Source of the DNA: Anticarsia gemmatalis
Lineage: Eukaryota; Arthropoda; Insecta; Lepidoptera; Erebidae
Direction of reading: 5' to 3'
Assembly (NCBI RefSeq): GCF_050436995.1
Contig: NC_134770.1
Location: 2,800,501-2,864,500 of the forward strand
DNA length: 64,000 nt
Positions 1-9,356 of this stretch are shown here, piece by piece. The translations under genes and the position numbers were made by a program. Under the pieces are notes generated by a model. That model saw only the letters and a list, made by a program, of their open reading frames with translations. It was not told the DNA's origin and made no database searches. Each line of letters begins with the position of its first letter. Position 1 is the first letter of the stretch.

Positions 1-1804
1 TAATTGGGGTTTGATATAAAATATATGTACTTTTGTGATATATTCAGTCAGGCATTTTAAACTACCAAAAAACGTCACACATGATATAAGTATGTACCTA
101 CGTATATATCTTAGGTCATGTGTTATATCGCAATGTGTAGGCATATAATATATTCCATGTAATACATAAGATTCGCTGTAAGAATACATAAGTGATATTA
201 TTACCCAAGTAAAGTGTTAAACCATGTTATGTAGAAGGTAGATCTTTAATGTCTGCCAAATATGTTTATCAGTCCATCTTTACAATAAATAACTATTATT
301 TTACGTACATATATAGAAACATACAGTTTAGGTTCTAATGTAATAAAGATACTATGTGAGGTAAAAATATGGTTTAGATTTTTTATATTATTCATAATAT
401 CACACTTGCTAAACCCAAAAGTGTAGGCGTTTGAAATACACCCGTTTCGCCATTAAACTATGTAATAGTCTATTGTCATATATCGGGGACGTTACCATAC
501 TCCTTGCTAGTATAAACAAAATATTTTAGTAAAACAGAAAATACGTACAACCCTTTGCCTGACCCGGGAATGCAACCTGCCATCACAAGCCAGAGGGGCA
601 GTCAAATTACTTACACTTTAATTAACTAAAGCCATGACTAAATGTTTTTAAATATGGCATTATTATTTGGCACTTTTACTATTATTCCATAGGTTCAAAA
701 ACATATAAGGTATTCATACGTATCGATCTAAAATAACAGTTAATAGCCGTTTTTAAATATAGACGTACAACACTCTAATTTCTACCAATATTCCACAGTC
801 CATAAATTCAATTAAAACACTATATTTTATTAGCCAGGTCAGAGAACATGGAGTTTTTAACCCACGAAATAGTATTCATTGAGTTAAACCTTTACGGGTG
901 GTTATTGTACCCGTTTAATTTCCAAATTTTAGGGTCCGAAAGGGTTTGTAGCAACCGTTATTAACCCAAAGGTTAATTCTGTTATGAAATTATTCCTTTT
1001 GTATTGAAACCGAAAGATTTTTCGGAGACCTCTGAAACACAGGTTTTTTGGATTAGGTCATGTGGTTTTTGGGGATAATGTACTAAATTGATAAAATTAA
1101 CCTAAAATAAATTATTTTGAGAGAATGTGATGAAGTGGCTAATAATCAACTCATTAGTAGCTAATGGCGTGTCTTGTTTTATATTAGGTTTTAATCTAGG
1201 CTGAGACAAATTTTATCGACTTCTATAAAATTGTATTTTCTAAAATCCACTTTTTATTAGTATGATAAATGTGTAAAAAGAAAATAATATACATATAATG
1301 GTGGTTAAATGACAACTCTACTTATTCCTTCAGGAACGATTCGACTGAAAATGAAACTATAGAGATATTTGAAATGTCAGGAACATATTTTGGAAACCAT
1401 ATTGTATGCACATATTGAGTTCTCAAAAGTAGAAAATTGAAAATTCTCTCTATTCCTCACGGCATATTACATTTTGAGAGAAAATATTTGGAGAATTTGT
1501 TCATATTAACTTGTTTTGATGTTAAAATGTAGACAGAAAAATGTTGTTTTGTAACAGTAAATAATTTCTTAAAAATACTACGTGTATTAAATTTTAAGCA
1601 AACGAAGCCATCTGCGTATTTCATCGTACATTTTTATTATCATGATTAAGAAACTTTCTAGGGATCAACAGACACGTAGACAAACTAACACATTTTAATT
1701 ATTATTTTCTGTGTGTTTTTTTGTTTCAATAAATAATCTATTTCTTTTCTTATTAACCTTTAATAATCTCCATCATTAAATTAGTTTTTAATTTCATTCT
1801 TCAG
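1..1804. other. AT-rich upstream or intronic stretch, no supported gene
   Basis: No open reading frame of note lies here. The stretch immediately precedes the first visible exon of the secreted-protein gene, so part of it is probably that gene's first intron. Two short pieces resemble SINE debris seen elsewhere in the window: around 415-445 (a tail like those near 37220 and 54740) and around 541-605 (a tRNA-like segment on the minus strand). Nothing else is recognisable. Confidence 0.5.
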
Positions 1805-1936
1805 GGGCTGTTGGCTGTGATATCTTTTCTCGTGTGCGGGGCAGTAGCGGAGCCCCCGGCGCCGTACGCGCCAAGTGGCTGGAGGCCTAACGGACCCGCC
1901 TTCGAGCTCCCTCAGCCAGGACAGGCTCAACAACAG
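1805..1936 (+). CDS. Exon 2 (first visible) of the Gln/Pro-rich secreted protein
   Basis: Acceptor after TTCATTCTTCAG at 1804; donor CAG|GTAGGA after 1936. It encodes the signal-peptide core and the Pro-rich start of the mature chain. Beginning inside the signal peptide is common in insect cuticle and secreted-protein genes, where a tiny first exon carries the ATG. A possible ATG exon at 1130-1156 (MKWLIINSL) is in phase but has a weak donor. Confidence 0.8.
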
Positions 1937-4900
1937 GTAGGACAGATGTGCGGAATAAGACTAGATAACTGCTCAATTGAATGTTTTGTTTCAATACGGT
2001 TGCTTAACAGTACTTAATTGAGTTTTTTGTTGAAACACCGTTGCTTAACCGTCGAAAAAATACTTTCTTAGACTAGACTTTAAAATATTTTATATAATAC
2101 TGTGTTACTGGCGGAATTAGACATGAAGCTGAAAGCAAAAAAACTGCTAAATTGGAATTCTTTTTTATTTCTACGCTATCAAATCGAAACAAGAAGATGC
2201 TATGAATACAAGAGTTATAAAATATAATATGTCACCATTGTATATAATATGGCTTTTAATTTTTTTTAATTTAATTTTTAATCATCGCTTCACTGGCGAC
2301 GTATTTCGTCAGGTGATAGTTAAAGTAAACCTAGTTATGGAAATGTATAACTTCGTGGCAGTACAAAAGTTGGCATCATACATTCAAACTTAAATGTTAC
2401 GCATTGGGAATAATACTCAACACTAACTTACAAATCTTCTAGCCGGCCAGCTACCTACCGCCAATTGACCCTCGGAACCCAACTAGAACTCCCGACGTAG
2501 AATATGGCACTCCTCAAGAAGAAGACGTCTCAGTCCAGGGTCTGCCCCCCCAGCGGGAGGAAGCTGAGTTCTTCCAAAGGTCACCCATAAATGGACAGCA
2601 AAACGTTGGACCTGCTTTTACTGCTGACATCAGAAACATTAATCAAAATTTCCAGCAGAGTCAGGTAAGTTTTCAGTGATTTTATTTGATTAAGTAGAAA
2701 CCGGCAGATAGTAAACCGAGCGAGCTATGAGAATGATGTGATAGGGAGTATAGATACCTGTGTATTGTGCACACATTTGATAACTATAAACTTAGTCCTG
2801 CTGGTCGGTTTTAATGAGACTTGTCGCCGTAGCCGATTACTGGCTAACAGGATACCACTTATGGTTATTACTTATATTATTAAGTCTATTCTCACATGCA
2901 AAAAATGAATAATGGTGAGTAACTCATAATTATTTTATTTCAGTATCAGCAACAACAGCAAATCTTCCGCGAACTTGAAAGACAGAGACAGCTAGATGCT
3001 CAGATCGCTGCCAACAGACTGCCAAGACCGCAAGCTCCCGCTGTCTTCGCGCCAAGAACCACCCCGGCAACCACAGAAGCCACCACCCCTGAGGCTACCA
3101 CAGTAGCTTCTACAACCGAAATCAGTCTAAACGAAGGAGAAACTCTTGAATCACCGAAGAAGGAAAAGGTTTCAGTGGAAGTAACAGCCCAGAAGATACA
3201 GGAGTATCCCGGGGAACTGTTCTTGAGCTCTCTAGCCCAATTACAGCTTCAGCCTCAATTCGTGCCTCTACAGTTCGGTCAGCTCAAAGCACCTTTATAC
3301 CTTCAGCCTGTTCAAGCTCAGAAGCAAGTAGCTGGATTCGATGCTCAAACCCATTTTGCCGCTTTACCTTCAATCATAGCTCAGCAAAAACTTCAACAGC
3401 AAAACGCTGAACAGGGTTTCCAGAATCCAGCATTGTTGATCGCTGAACAACCCCAAGCTGTTCCTCAGTTACAGCCGGTTACTGCTTATCAGCAACCGCA
3501 GTTCCAGACTGAACAGGTTGCTGTGCAACCTCAAGCGTTATATGGACAGCCTGAAGCTGAACCAGTGGCTCAGTATCAACCAGTGAACTACCAACCTCAG
3601 TTGCAACAACCACAGTTGCAGTTGCAGCCTCTTCCTCAGTTTGCAGCTCAATCTGTAGCAGTACAGCCACAAGCTCAGTACCAACCTCAACCTGTGGCTT
3701 TCCAGCCGCAACCAGCTGCGTTCCAACCACAACCAGCTGCGTTCCAACCACAACCGGCCGCTTTCCAGCCACAACCGGCCGCTTTTCAACCACAACCAGC
3801 CGCTTTCCAGCCACAACCAGCCGCTTTCCAGCCAGCTCAGTTCCAACCACAGCCAGCCCAATTCCAGCCTCAGGCTCCCCAATTCCAACCACAACCGAAC
3901 AACCAAGACGCAGAAAACATTGACCAGAGCTCTTACCAGCCCCAGCTGTACCAATCGCCATTCTTAGCTCCTCAACCTGGCCAACCACAACCTGGATACA
4001 TCCAAGCGCAATTGATCAATTACCCTGGACAAGATTTGACACAGTTCCAAGGCCAATTCCAGCAGCAAAGTCAGTTGCAGCCGCAAAAGCAAGGGCCTGA
4101 TGCCCTTCAGAGTGGCTTGGATGTGAACCAGCAAGGAAATGGCATTGAGGAACCTCAAGACCAGGAGGAAGACGGCCAGGACGAAGGCACCACGGCCACA
4201 GCCGTCGCGACAGCTTTTGGTACAAGGTCAGTATACTTGTATAGAATTTTAATGTTCCAATATAAGGACAATTGCGGACCAACGATTGATGATGTCGCAA
4301 TAAAGTTTTGTATTCAGATTTGTGCTATAGTTAGGAATACTAATATAGTTAGTTAGCATTGAAAGCTTTAATTGATTATTCTAGTAAGATTTTCCCTTGA
4401 AATTTCTTGCATATTGATCGTAAATTATAATTTATTCATGTAAAATTAAGTAAACAAACAAAGTATCAAGAAAATCATTATTACACATAATTCAATTTAG
4501 ATTTCCTGCACTATAATTGTGTTAACCCCACAAAGATTAGGTAAAAATCGCAATTTCAATACTGCCGTCGTAAATGTAAACACAGTAACTTAAGTTACTG
4601 TGTTTATAGTTTGTTTAGTTCTTTGGAATCAGGAGACCGCGGGCTATTTGAGAAAGTTTTCGGTTTGTTTGTACGATGGATAGTTACCGAAATACATTAA
4701 ATAAAAACACAGTATTTTTACAAAAAAAACATTTTTTTTAATAAAAAATACAGTATCTGTGTTATTTTAAATTAAATAACAGTATCTCCACTACTAACTG
4801 TGTTTTTTTAACGTGAATAGATTTACTTTTTTTTATTTTGCTTGATTATAACACGGCTTCTTCAGTTACTGTGATTGCGTATAAAATATTGTTCAAAGAT

Positions 4901-7315
4901 AAACAACAAATACTTGAATAAATCACAGTATCTCATTTACTGTATTACTGATTTTATACGTATTTCTAAGAAACATAGTTATAACACAGTATGTACATAC
5001 TTACTGTGTCGTAATTCCCCTAATGTTAATATCTTTACAAAGTTACAACACAGTAATAGGTAAAACTTGGTTACAACACAGTAACCGTTGAGTTACCGTG
5101 TTGTAACTTAAAAAAGAAAAAAATATTATATTATTACCCTAGCTTAAAACACATTATCTAATTTTATTATTTATACAATAATAATATACTAGATATATAT
5201 ATACAGAATCAAAGATTTAACTATATACTAACATTAAAAGTTGCATGAAATAATATACAATAATTAGTATCTTCATGAGAGCAAAAATTAACCATTAAAC
5301 TTCAACCGCGTTTTTCTCAAAACGCATATTTTGAAGTTACTGTGTTTAGATTTACGACGGCAGAATAGATGACCTAATTTTTGTCAAACATATTTATATT
5401 TGATCAAATATATTTTAGTTTAGCTCAAAGAACGAAAACACAACAATTTTAACCAACGCTAAGCAAAAATTCGAAGGTTATACCTACAAATACATTTCTT
5501 CAAAGCCAAACGTGACAGTCCAAGGAAAGCACGACAAGTCCTTGCGACAAATAAATCGCATCACTCACGCTGACCTTACAACGATCACGTATGTCGATAG
5601 TAAATGTAAATTGGTCGCATATACCTGTGACATTACGCTATTTTGTTCTGAATATTGATGTATTTTAATTCGCTATGTGCAGTACATTGTAATGAAGGGA
5701 CCTTCGCGCTTGTTTGGTTTTTGATATCATCTGCATGTATTATATCGATAGAACAAGCTACTTGCTTGTATTGTATTGTACGGTAGGATTGTTTGTAGTA
5801 ACTTAGGTTTAAGCTTAGTTATAACTGTAATCGTAAATGGATTTAATAGTTAGATAGGAATAGGCTTCGTTTGGCCTCTGTTCTTTTAGAAAACAATGTT
5901 TAGGTAAATCTTGTTATAACTTTTTATTATTATTATTTTCTTTTAAAAATAGACAACTAACACTTTAGTGCACGACAAAAGAACAATTAAAAGTTTAGAG
6001 ACGATGTTTTCAAAAATAATTACTCGCGAGATGCCGATAACCTATTTTTTAGGACACATTTATATTTGATGCAATTATTTTAAATTAGCTTTATTGTTAA
6101 TCCGTAATCTTTCTTTACTACATCCTTTTAATTCTATTAACAGGACTCAACCTCGCGTGTTCACTCAATACGGAGCTCCCTTCCCCGTGCCTAGAGTGCA
6201 GGCCGCTCCTGCACCGACCACCACCGAAGCACCTGTAGAGGTAAGGACTTGACCGAATATCGGAAGCTTTAGGACTTTAAGGGATGGTTCATATCTGACG
6301 GAAGATGCGTTGGGCGTAACTTAATTTGAATGGGCTTGAGTTTGAGTGTGAACGGACGAGTGTTTTTCTATACATTTGTCCGTTCTAGCGTTGCGCGACC
6401 GATAATACGCGACGTATGTTCCGTCAGATGTGAACCTTCCCTAACAGCTAATAATAGCTGGACAAAAAAACTGTAAATTTTTGCATTTATATTTTCGACA
6501 ACTCACACACTGTCATCTGATTCCAAACTGAGCAGAGCTTGTAGTAATCAAACAACTGATAAACATACTCATATACTTTTAAATGCATACTTATACATTC
6601 ATTTACAGCCAGGCTCAGAACACATACTCGTGCTAATCACACAAATATTTGTCACGTGTGGGATTCGAATCCACTACACGCACTACGGTTGGTTATCTTA
6701 AATACTGCTTAAGTAACATAACGTTTTTTCAGGAGGTAACTGACGATGGACCAGTCGTTGCTCACGCGGTTGCTATTGCCGATGGCAGCAGAAAGAAGAG
6801 TGCTAAGCTCAGGTAAATTTTAACAAACATACATATATAAGACCTATCTACCCTTTCCTTAGGAGTTGTATTTTGTATAGTATACCGGTGAGTAATTTTT
6901 TCCTCTTTGCTTTTTCGAATAAGAGAGATTAAATTCGGTTTTGCTCACTGTTTCTGTTTACCAAATTTAAGGCCATCGCCTATCGCCAATGATTTTCCAA
7001 TTACAGATAGATCTATGTAATTTAAATATTAAACTATACTATAATAACGTACTCACCACTGCTTTGAAAAGTTAACTCAAACGAGAACATGCGTTTTGAA
7101 ATGCCTGACGATTCGGCGTAGGTTACTCAGACTGTGGTCGCGTTAATTCTCGTATCCTATTATATGACGAACATGTAACGCGAAAATTTAAAAAAATATT
7201 ATATATAAAAGTTATTTTTTATTAAATTTCGTATGTCTTTTCCAGGAGGAGTCGTATTCGCCCAATTTTCACGTTGGACAGATCCGGACACCTAGTGTTG
7301 GCTCAAGGACAATAA
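1805..7315 (+). CDS. Secreted Gln/Pro-rich repeat protein, six visible exons
   Basis: Spliced coding region with exons 1805-1936, 2443-2664, 2944-4226, 6144-6240, 6733-6812 and 7246-7315. Every junction is GT-AG and the phases join cleanly (0, 0, 2, 0, 2), giving 627 codons before TAA. The visible N-terminus is the hydrophobic core of a signal peptide (GLLAVISFLVCGAVA, then EPPAPY), so the ATG exon lies upstream; TTG at 1811 is not a start. Then come a Pro-rich YAPSGWRPNGPAFELP motif, a Thr-rich linker (TTPATTEATTPEATT), a long Q/P-rich region with AAFQPQP heptads at 3694-3897, and a basic tail (KKSAKLRRSRIRP) ending HLVLAQGQ. No cysteines are visible in the mature part. Likely extracellular: cuticle, matrix or silk-like. 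The PSGWRPxGPAF motif resembles, from memory, a short domain in many insect secreted proteins (DUF4794-like, unverified). Exons are firm; function is inferred. Confidence 0.85.
2443..2664 (+). CDS. Exon 3 of the Gln/Pro-rich secreted protein
   Basis: Acceptor TCTTCTAG before 2443 and donor CAG|GTAAGT after 2664 are both strong. The 74 codons start PASYLPPIDPRNP and end NFQQSQ, in phase 0 at both ends. Composition is polar and Pro/Gln-rich. Confidence 0.85.
2944..4226 (+). CDS. Exon 4 (large) of the Gln/Pro-rich secreted protein
   Basis: Acceptor TTTATTTCAG before 2944; donor AG|GTCAGT after 4226, leaving phase 2. It carries a Gln-rich helix-like start (YQQQQQIFRELERQRQ), a Thr-rich linker, the Q/P-rich body with the heptad array, and an acidic stretch (EEPQDQEEDGQDEG) before TATAVATAFGTR. 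Long antisense open frames here (3479-3988, 3538-3954) are shadows of the biased codon use. Confidence 0.9.
3694..3897 (+). repeat. In-frame 21-bp tandem repeat (AAFQPQP heptads)
   Basis: About ten consecutive units: one VAFQPQP, five exact AAFQPQP, then variants AAFQP, AQFQPQP, AQFQPQ and APQFQPQP. DNA units differ at synonymous sites (gctgcg, gccgct), so the array is not very recent but is held in frame. Expected to vary in copy number. Confidence 0.9.
4562..5363. mobile_element. 802-bp TIR transposon with AATA target duplication (superfamily unknown)
   Basis: Seen directly: 30-bp terminal inverted repeats starting CTGCCGTCGTAAAT with one mismatch, flanked on both sides by AATA (4558-4561 and 5364-5367). 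The interior has no coding capacity but carries at least a dozen copies of CACAGTA or its complement TACTGTG, several facing each other as small palindromes (for example around 4578-4603, 4982-5010 and 5073-5108). Such subterminal motifs are usually transposase binding sites. A 4-bp duplication is reported for several superfamilies (Chapaev, Sola1, Ginger), so assignment is open. It sits in intron 3 of the secreted-protein gene. Confidence 0.85.
6144..6240 (+). CDS. Exon 5 of the Gln/Pro-rich secreted protein
   Basis: Acceptor CTATTAACAG before 6144, donor GAG|GTAAGG after 6240. Completes Arg from exon 4 and reads TQPRVFTQYGAPFPVPRV followed by APAPTTTEAPVE. In frame with both neighbours. Confidence 0.85.
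6281..6441. mobile_element. 161-bp PIF/Harbinger-type MITE in an intron
   Basis: Imperfect TIRs of about 30 bp (GGGATGGTTCATATCTGACG on the left; GGGAAGGTTCACATCTGACG read from the right) flanked by TAA on both sides (6278-6280 and 6442-6444). A 3-bp TWA-like duplication and a GGG start fit PIF/Harbinger. Too short to code. Lies in the intron between the exons ending 6240 and starting 6733. Confidence 0.85.
6500..6710 (-). mobile_element. tRNA-headed SINE copy (family 2)
   Basis: Read on the minus strand it has a B-box-like GTGGATTCGAATCCC near 6660-6675, then the body shared with copies at 15926-16135, 22625-22772 and 23172-23272 (…CCTGGCTG, then TTGGAATCAGATGACAG). Same intron as the MITE at 6281. 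Confidence 0.7.
6733..6812 (+). CDS. Exon 6 of the Gln/Pro-rich secreted protein
   Basis: Acceptor GTTTTTTCAG before 6733, donor AG|GTAAAT after 6812, phase 0 in and 2 out. Encodes EVTDDGPVVAHAVAIADG then a basic SRKKSAKLR. The short hydrophobic AHAVAI patch is too weak for a membrane span. Confidence 0.85.
7246..7315 (+). CDS. Last exon of the Gln/Pro-rich secreted protein
   Basis: Acceptor GTCTTTTCCAG before 7246. Finishes the split Arg and reads RSRIRPIFTLDRSGHLVLAQ then GQ and TAA (7313-7315). An AATAAA overlaps the stop but is too close to serve; no clear poly(A) signal was picked out downstream. Confidence 0.85.
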
Positions 7316-7387
7316 ATCTAATGAAAAGTGCAATCCAGTCAAAATATCTATTTAATTATAAGCTCAATACAGACTAGTACCGAGCTG

Positions 7388-7540
7388 TCACGTATCTCAG
7401 ATGACCACTATTTGAAGTCCACTATGCTGTACATTGTTTTCTTCCTTAGATTATAGTGATCACACGTTACGTCAAAGCAGCAATGTACTGAATAGTGACC
7501 ATCAATTTGACTTACCCTAGTTGTCAACTGAGATACGTGA
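7388..7540. repeat. Foldback repeat just past the secreted-protein gene
   Basis: The outer arm TCACGTATCTCAGATGAC (7388-7405) is mirrored at 7523-7540 with one mismatch. Inner arms GTACATTG (about 7429) and CAATGTAC (about 7483) continue the symmetry. Probably a MITE remnant within the 3' UTR or just downstream. Confidence 0.6.
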
Positions 7541-7550
7541 TAAACTCGCT

Positions 7551-7693
7551 GATAAGTGTTGGTTAGGAATTAATAGATTTCCTTAAATATTTTCTGTCAC
7601 TTTATCTATCGCTATCATCAGATGGATAGCCTATCCAATAGTTATAGTGACAGTGTTTCTGTAAAAAAATCAATTGCTAGCCGACACTTATTC
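7551..7693. mobile_element. Short MITE-like element with imperfect TIRs
   Basis: Left end GATAAGTGTTGGTTAGGAAT matches the reverse of the right end (GAATAAGTGTCGGCTAGCAA) at most positions. An inner CTGTCAC/GTGACAG pair (7594 and 7647) is also inverted. Related wording (TATCC AA.AGTTAT) recurs near 58535. No target duplication was resolved. Confidence 0.5.
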
Positions 7694-7780
7694 AGACGTG
7701 ATAAATCCAACCGTTAATGTTATAAAGACCAATAACTGCTTGTAGAAATGGTGTTTGAGTTGAAGCCATAAAATATAATC

Positions 7781-8030
7781 ACATTTATGTTGTTCGGAAG
7801 GAATAATATAGTTTTCTTTATTATTTTAATTGTGACAAAACAATCTCGGTCACGGTCGGTCAGTCAGTGTACTAAAGACTAGGAAAGCCCGGTGATATTC
7901 GGTCGGAACTTCGATTATACATCTATCTCGTTTAAGATTAACAATCGCTGACATCCATTTTTTGTCACAATTAAAACTAAAATCACATAAAAACACCTGT
8001 ATTTACGAGTATTCCTTCGAATAATGTGTT
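7781..8030. repeat. Foldback/MITE-like segment
   Basis: Outer arms TTCGGAAGGAATA (about 7793) and its inverse TATTCCTTCGAA (8010-8020), and inner arms TTTTAATTGTGACAAAA (7824-7840) and TTTTGTCACAATTAAAA (about 7960-7976), are arranged symmetrically. Ends ten bases before a Helitron-like copy. Confidence 0.5.
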
Positions 8031-8040
8031 GTATTCAGAA

Positions 8041-8301
8041 CTAGCTGACCCGCGCAACTTCGCTTGTGTCACATAAGAGAGAATGGTGAAATTTTTCCCC
8101 GTTTTCGTAACATTTTTTACTCGTACTCTGCTCCTATTGGTCGTAGCGTGATGATATATAGCCTATAACCTTCCTCGATAAATGGGCTATCTAACACTGA
8201 AAGAATTTTTCAAATCGGATCAGTAGTTCCTGAGATTAGCGCGTTCAAACAAACAAACAAACAAACAAACAAACTCTTCAGCTTTATAATATTAGTATAG
8301 A
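8041..8301 (-). mobile_element. Helitron-like non-autonomous element, family A
   Basis: Read on the minus strand it starts TCTATACTAATATTATAAAG and ends GCGCGGGTCAGCTAG, inserted between A and T as Helitrons do. A GCGAAGTTGCGC hairpin lies just before the 3' end. It includes a CAAA microsatellite (about 8247-8272). Very similar copies are at 39405, 60201 and 63318. Confidence 0.75.
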
Positions 8302-9268
8302 TTACTTATATACTTATTTATTTGGAAAAACTGTGACTAAAAGTAAATATTCCGATGTTCTGTAGACGAAAAGCTTTGGTTATTAAATTTTGTAAAAGAT
8401 GGTGATAATTCACTTGCAAAATAAAATAGATATTTGTTTGAAGCCGTTGTCAAATTTATTTATAAAAGACCTACGTATCATTTGACATTAGCCTAGCCTG
8501 GCCTTTCTTAGAGTTTCACCGGGTGCAGCTAGTATTTTACATAATTATCATTTGGCAATAATGATAACATTGCAATGTCTTTTTGGAAAGTTGACAAAGT
8601 ATTGTGAAGCCCATCAAATTGCGTGACGCGCAACGCGTCCTCCATGTGTCCATGTGTCAGACATGGAGTCAGTATTATTATACTAACCTAGATAAAAATA
8701 TAGAGCAGATTCTAAATTGTCCATATCAGACATACACGACAGTCAGTCTTTTGCACAAAATTCCACCCATTTTAATAACTCCGGATTAAAAATGTTAAAT
8801 TAGTTTTCCCGTTCCCGTTTTTTTTGTCCAAAAGTTAATTTGGCTGGCAACCCCAACTTTTTTTATTTATTACCGATTTTTATAGCCGATTGAGGGGCGG
8901 CCATTATTTTCGAAATTAGGGGAAGAAAGTAAACTTGAGTAGGGTCAAATACTTCGTTAAATTAGGTACAATCGTAAAGTACTAATATTCAGTATTTTTA
9001 ATTCAAAAGTTATGATCAAACTTCCAATGCTGAATGACGTCACAAAAGCCAATTGGTAAAGTACGAGTGTTAAGTCTTACTTGGAACCAAATGCGTATTT
9101 CTTCCTAGATTTTTTATTTTACCAAAAAAGCCACTCAATTTGATCCTGAGACCTTTGACCCTTAGACCAGTAAAAAAGCCAGTGCTTTCATAAAAAAATA
9201 ATACACATCTGAAACCAAAGTTTAATGCTTGGAAGTCTAAAAACAAAATAGATTTCAGCTCAATATTT
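8302..9268. other. Intergenic stretch between convergent genes
   Basis: Lies between the plus-strand secreted-protein gene and the poly(A) signal of the minus-strand 789-aa gene. No convincing gene. The open frame at 9070-9342 on the minus strand falls largely in that gene's trailer and looks fortuitous. Confidence 0.5.
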
Positions 9269-9274
9269 TTTATT
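9269..9274 (-). terminator. Poly(A) signal of the 789-aa gene
   Basis: AATAAA on the minus strand (TTTATT on plus), about 85 nt past the stop codon. A normal distance for an animal mRNA 3' end. Confidence 0.6.
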
Positions 9275-9356
9275 GAAAAACCAAATGTAAAACAAAGACA
9301 ATTTAAAATCCCAATCAAAGTGACATCACTGTGAACACGCACTAAGAAACGCCGAG

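Noticed and set aside
1130..1156. Possible ATG micro-exon MKWLIINSL for the secreted-protein gene
   Set aside because: In phase with the next exon and would complete a signal peptide, but the donor (TTA|GTAGCT) is weak and nothing else supports it; the real first exon may be outside the window.
3479..3988. Antisense open frames (169 aa, and 138 aa at 3538-3954) opposite the large exon
   Set aside because: They mirror the Q/P-rich repeat codons of the plus-strand exon and give low-complexity strings; the plus-strand frame has coherent splicing.
9070..9342. 90-aa minus-strand open frame
   Set aside because: Mostly inside the trailer and past the poly(A) signal of the 789-aa gene; no domain.
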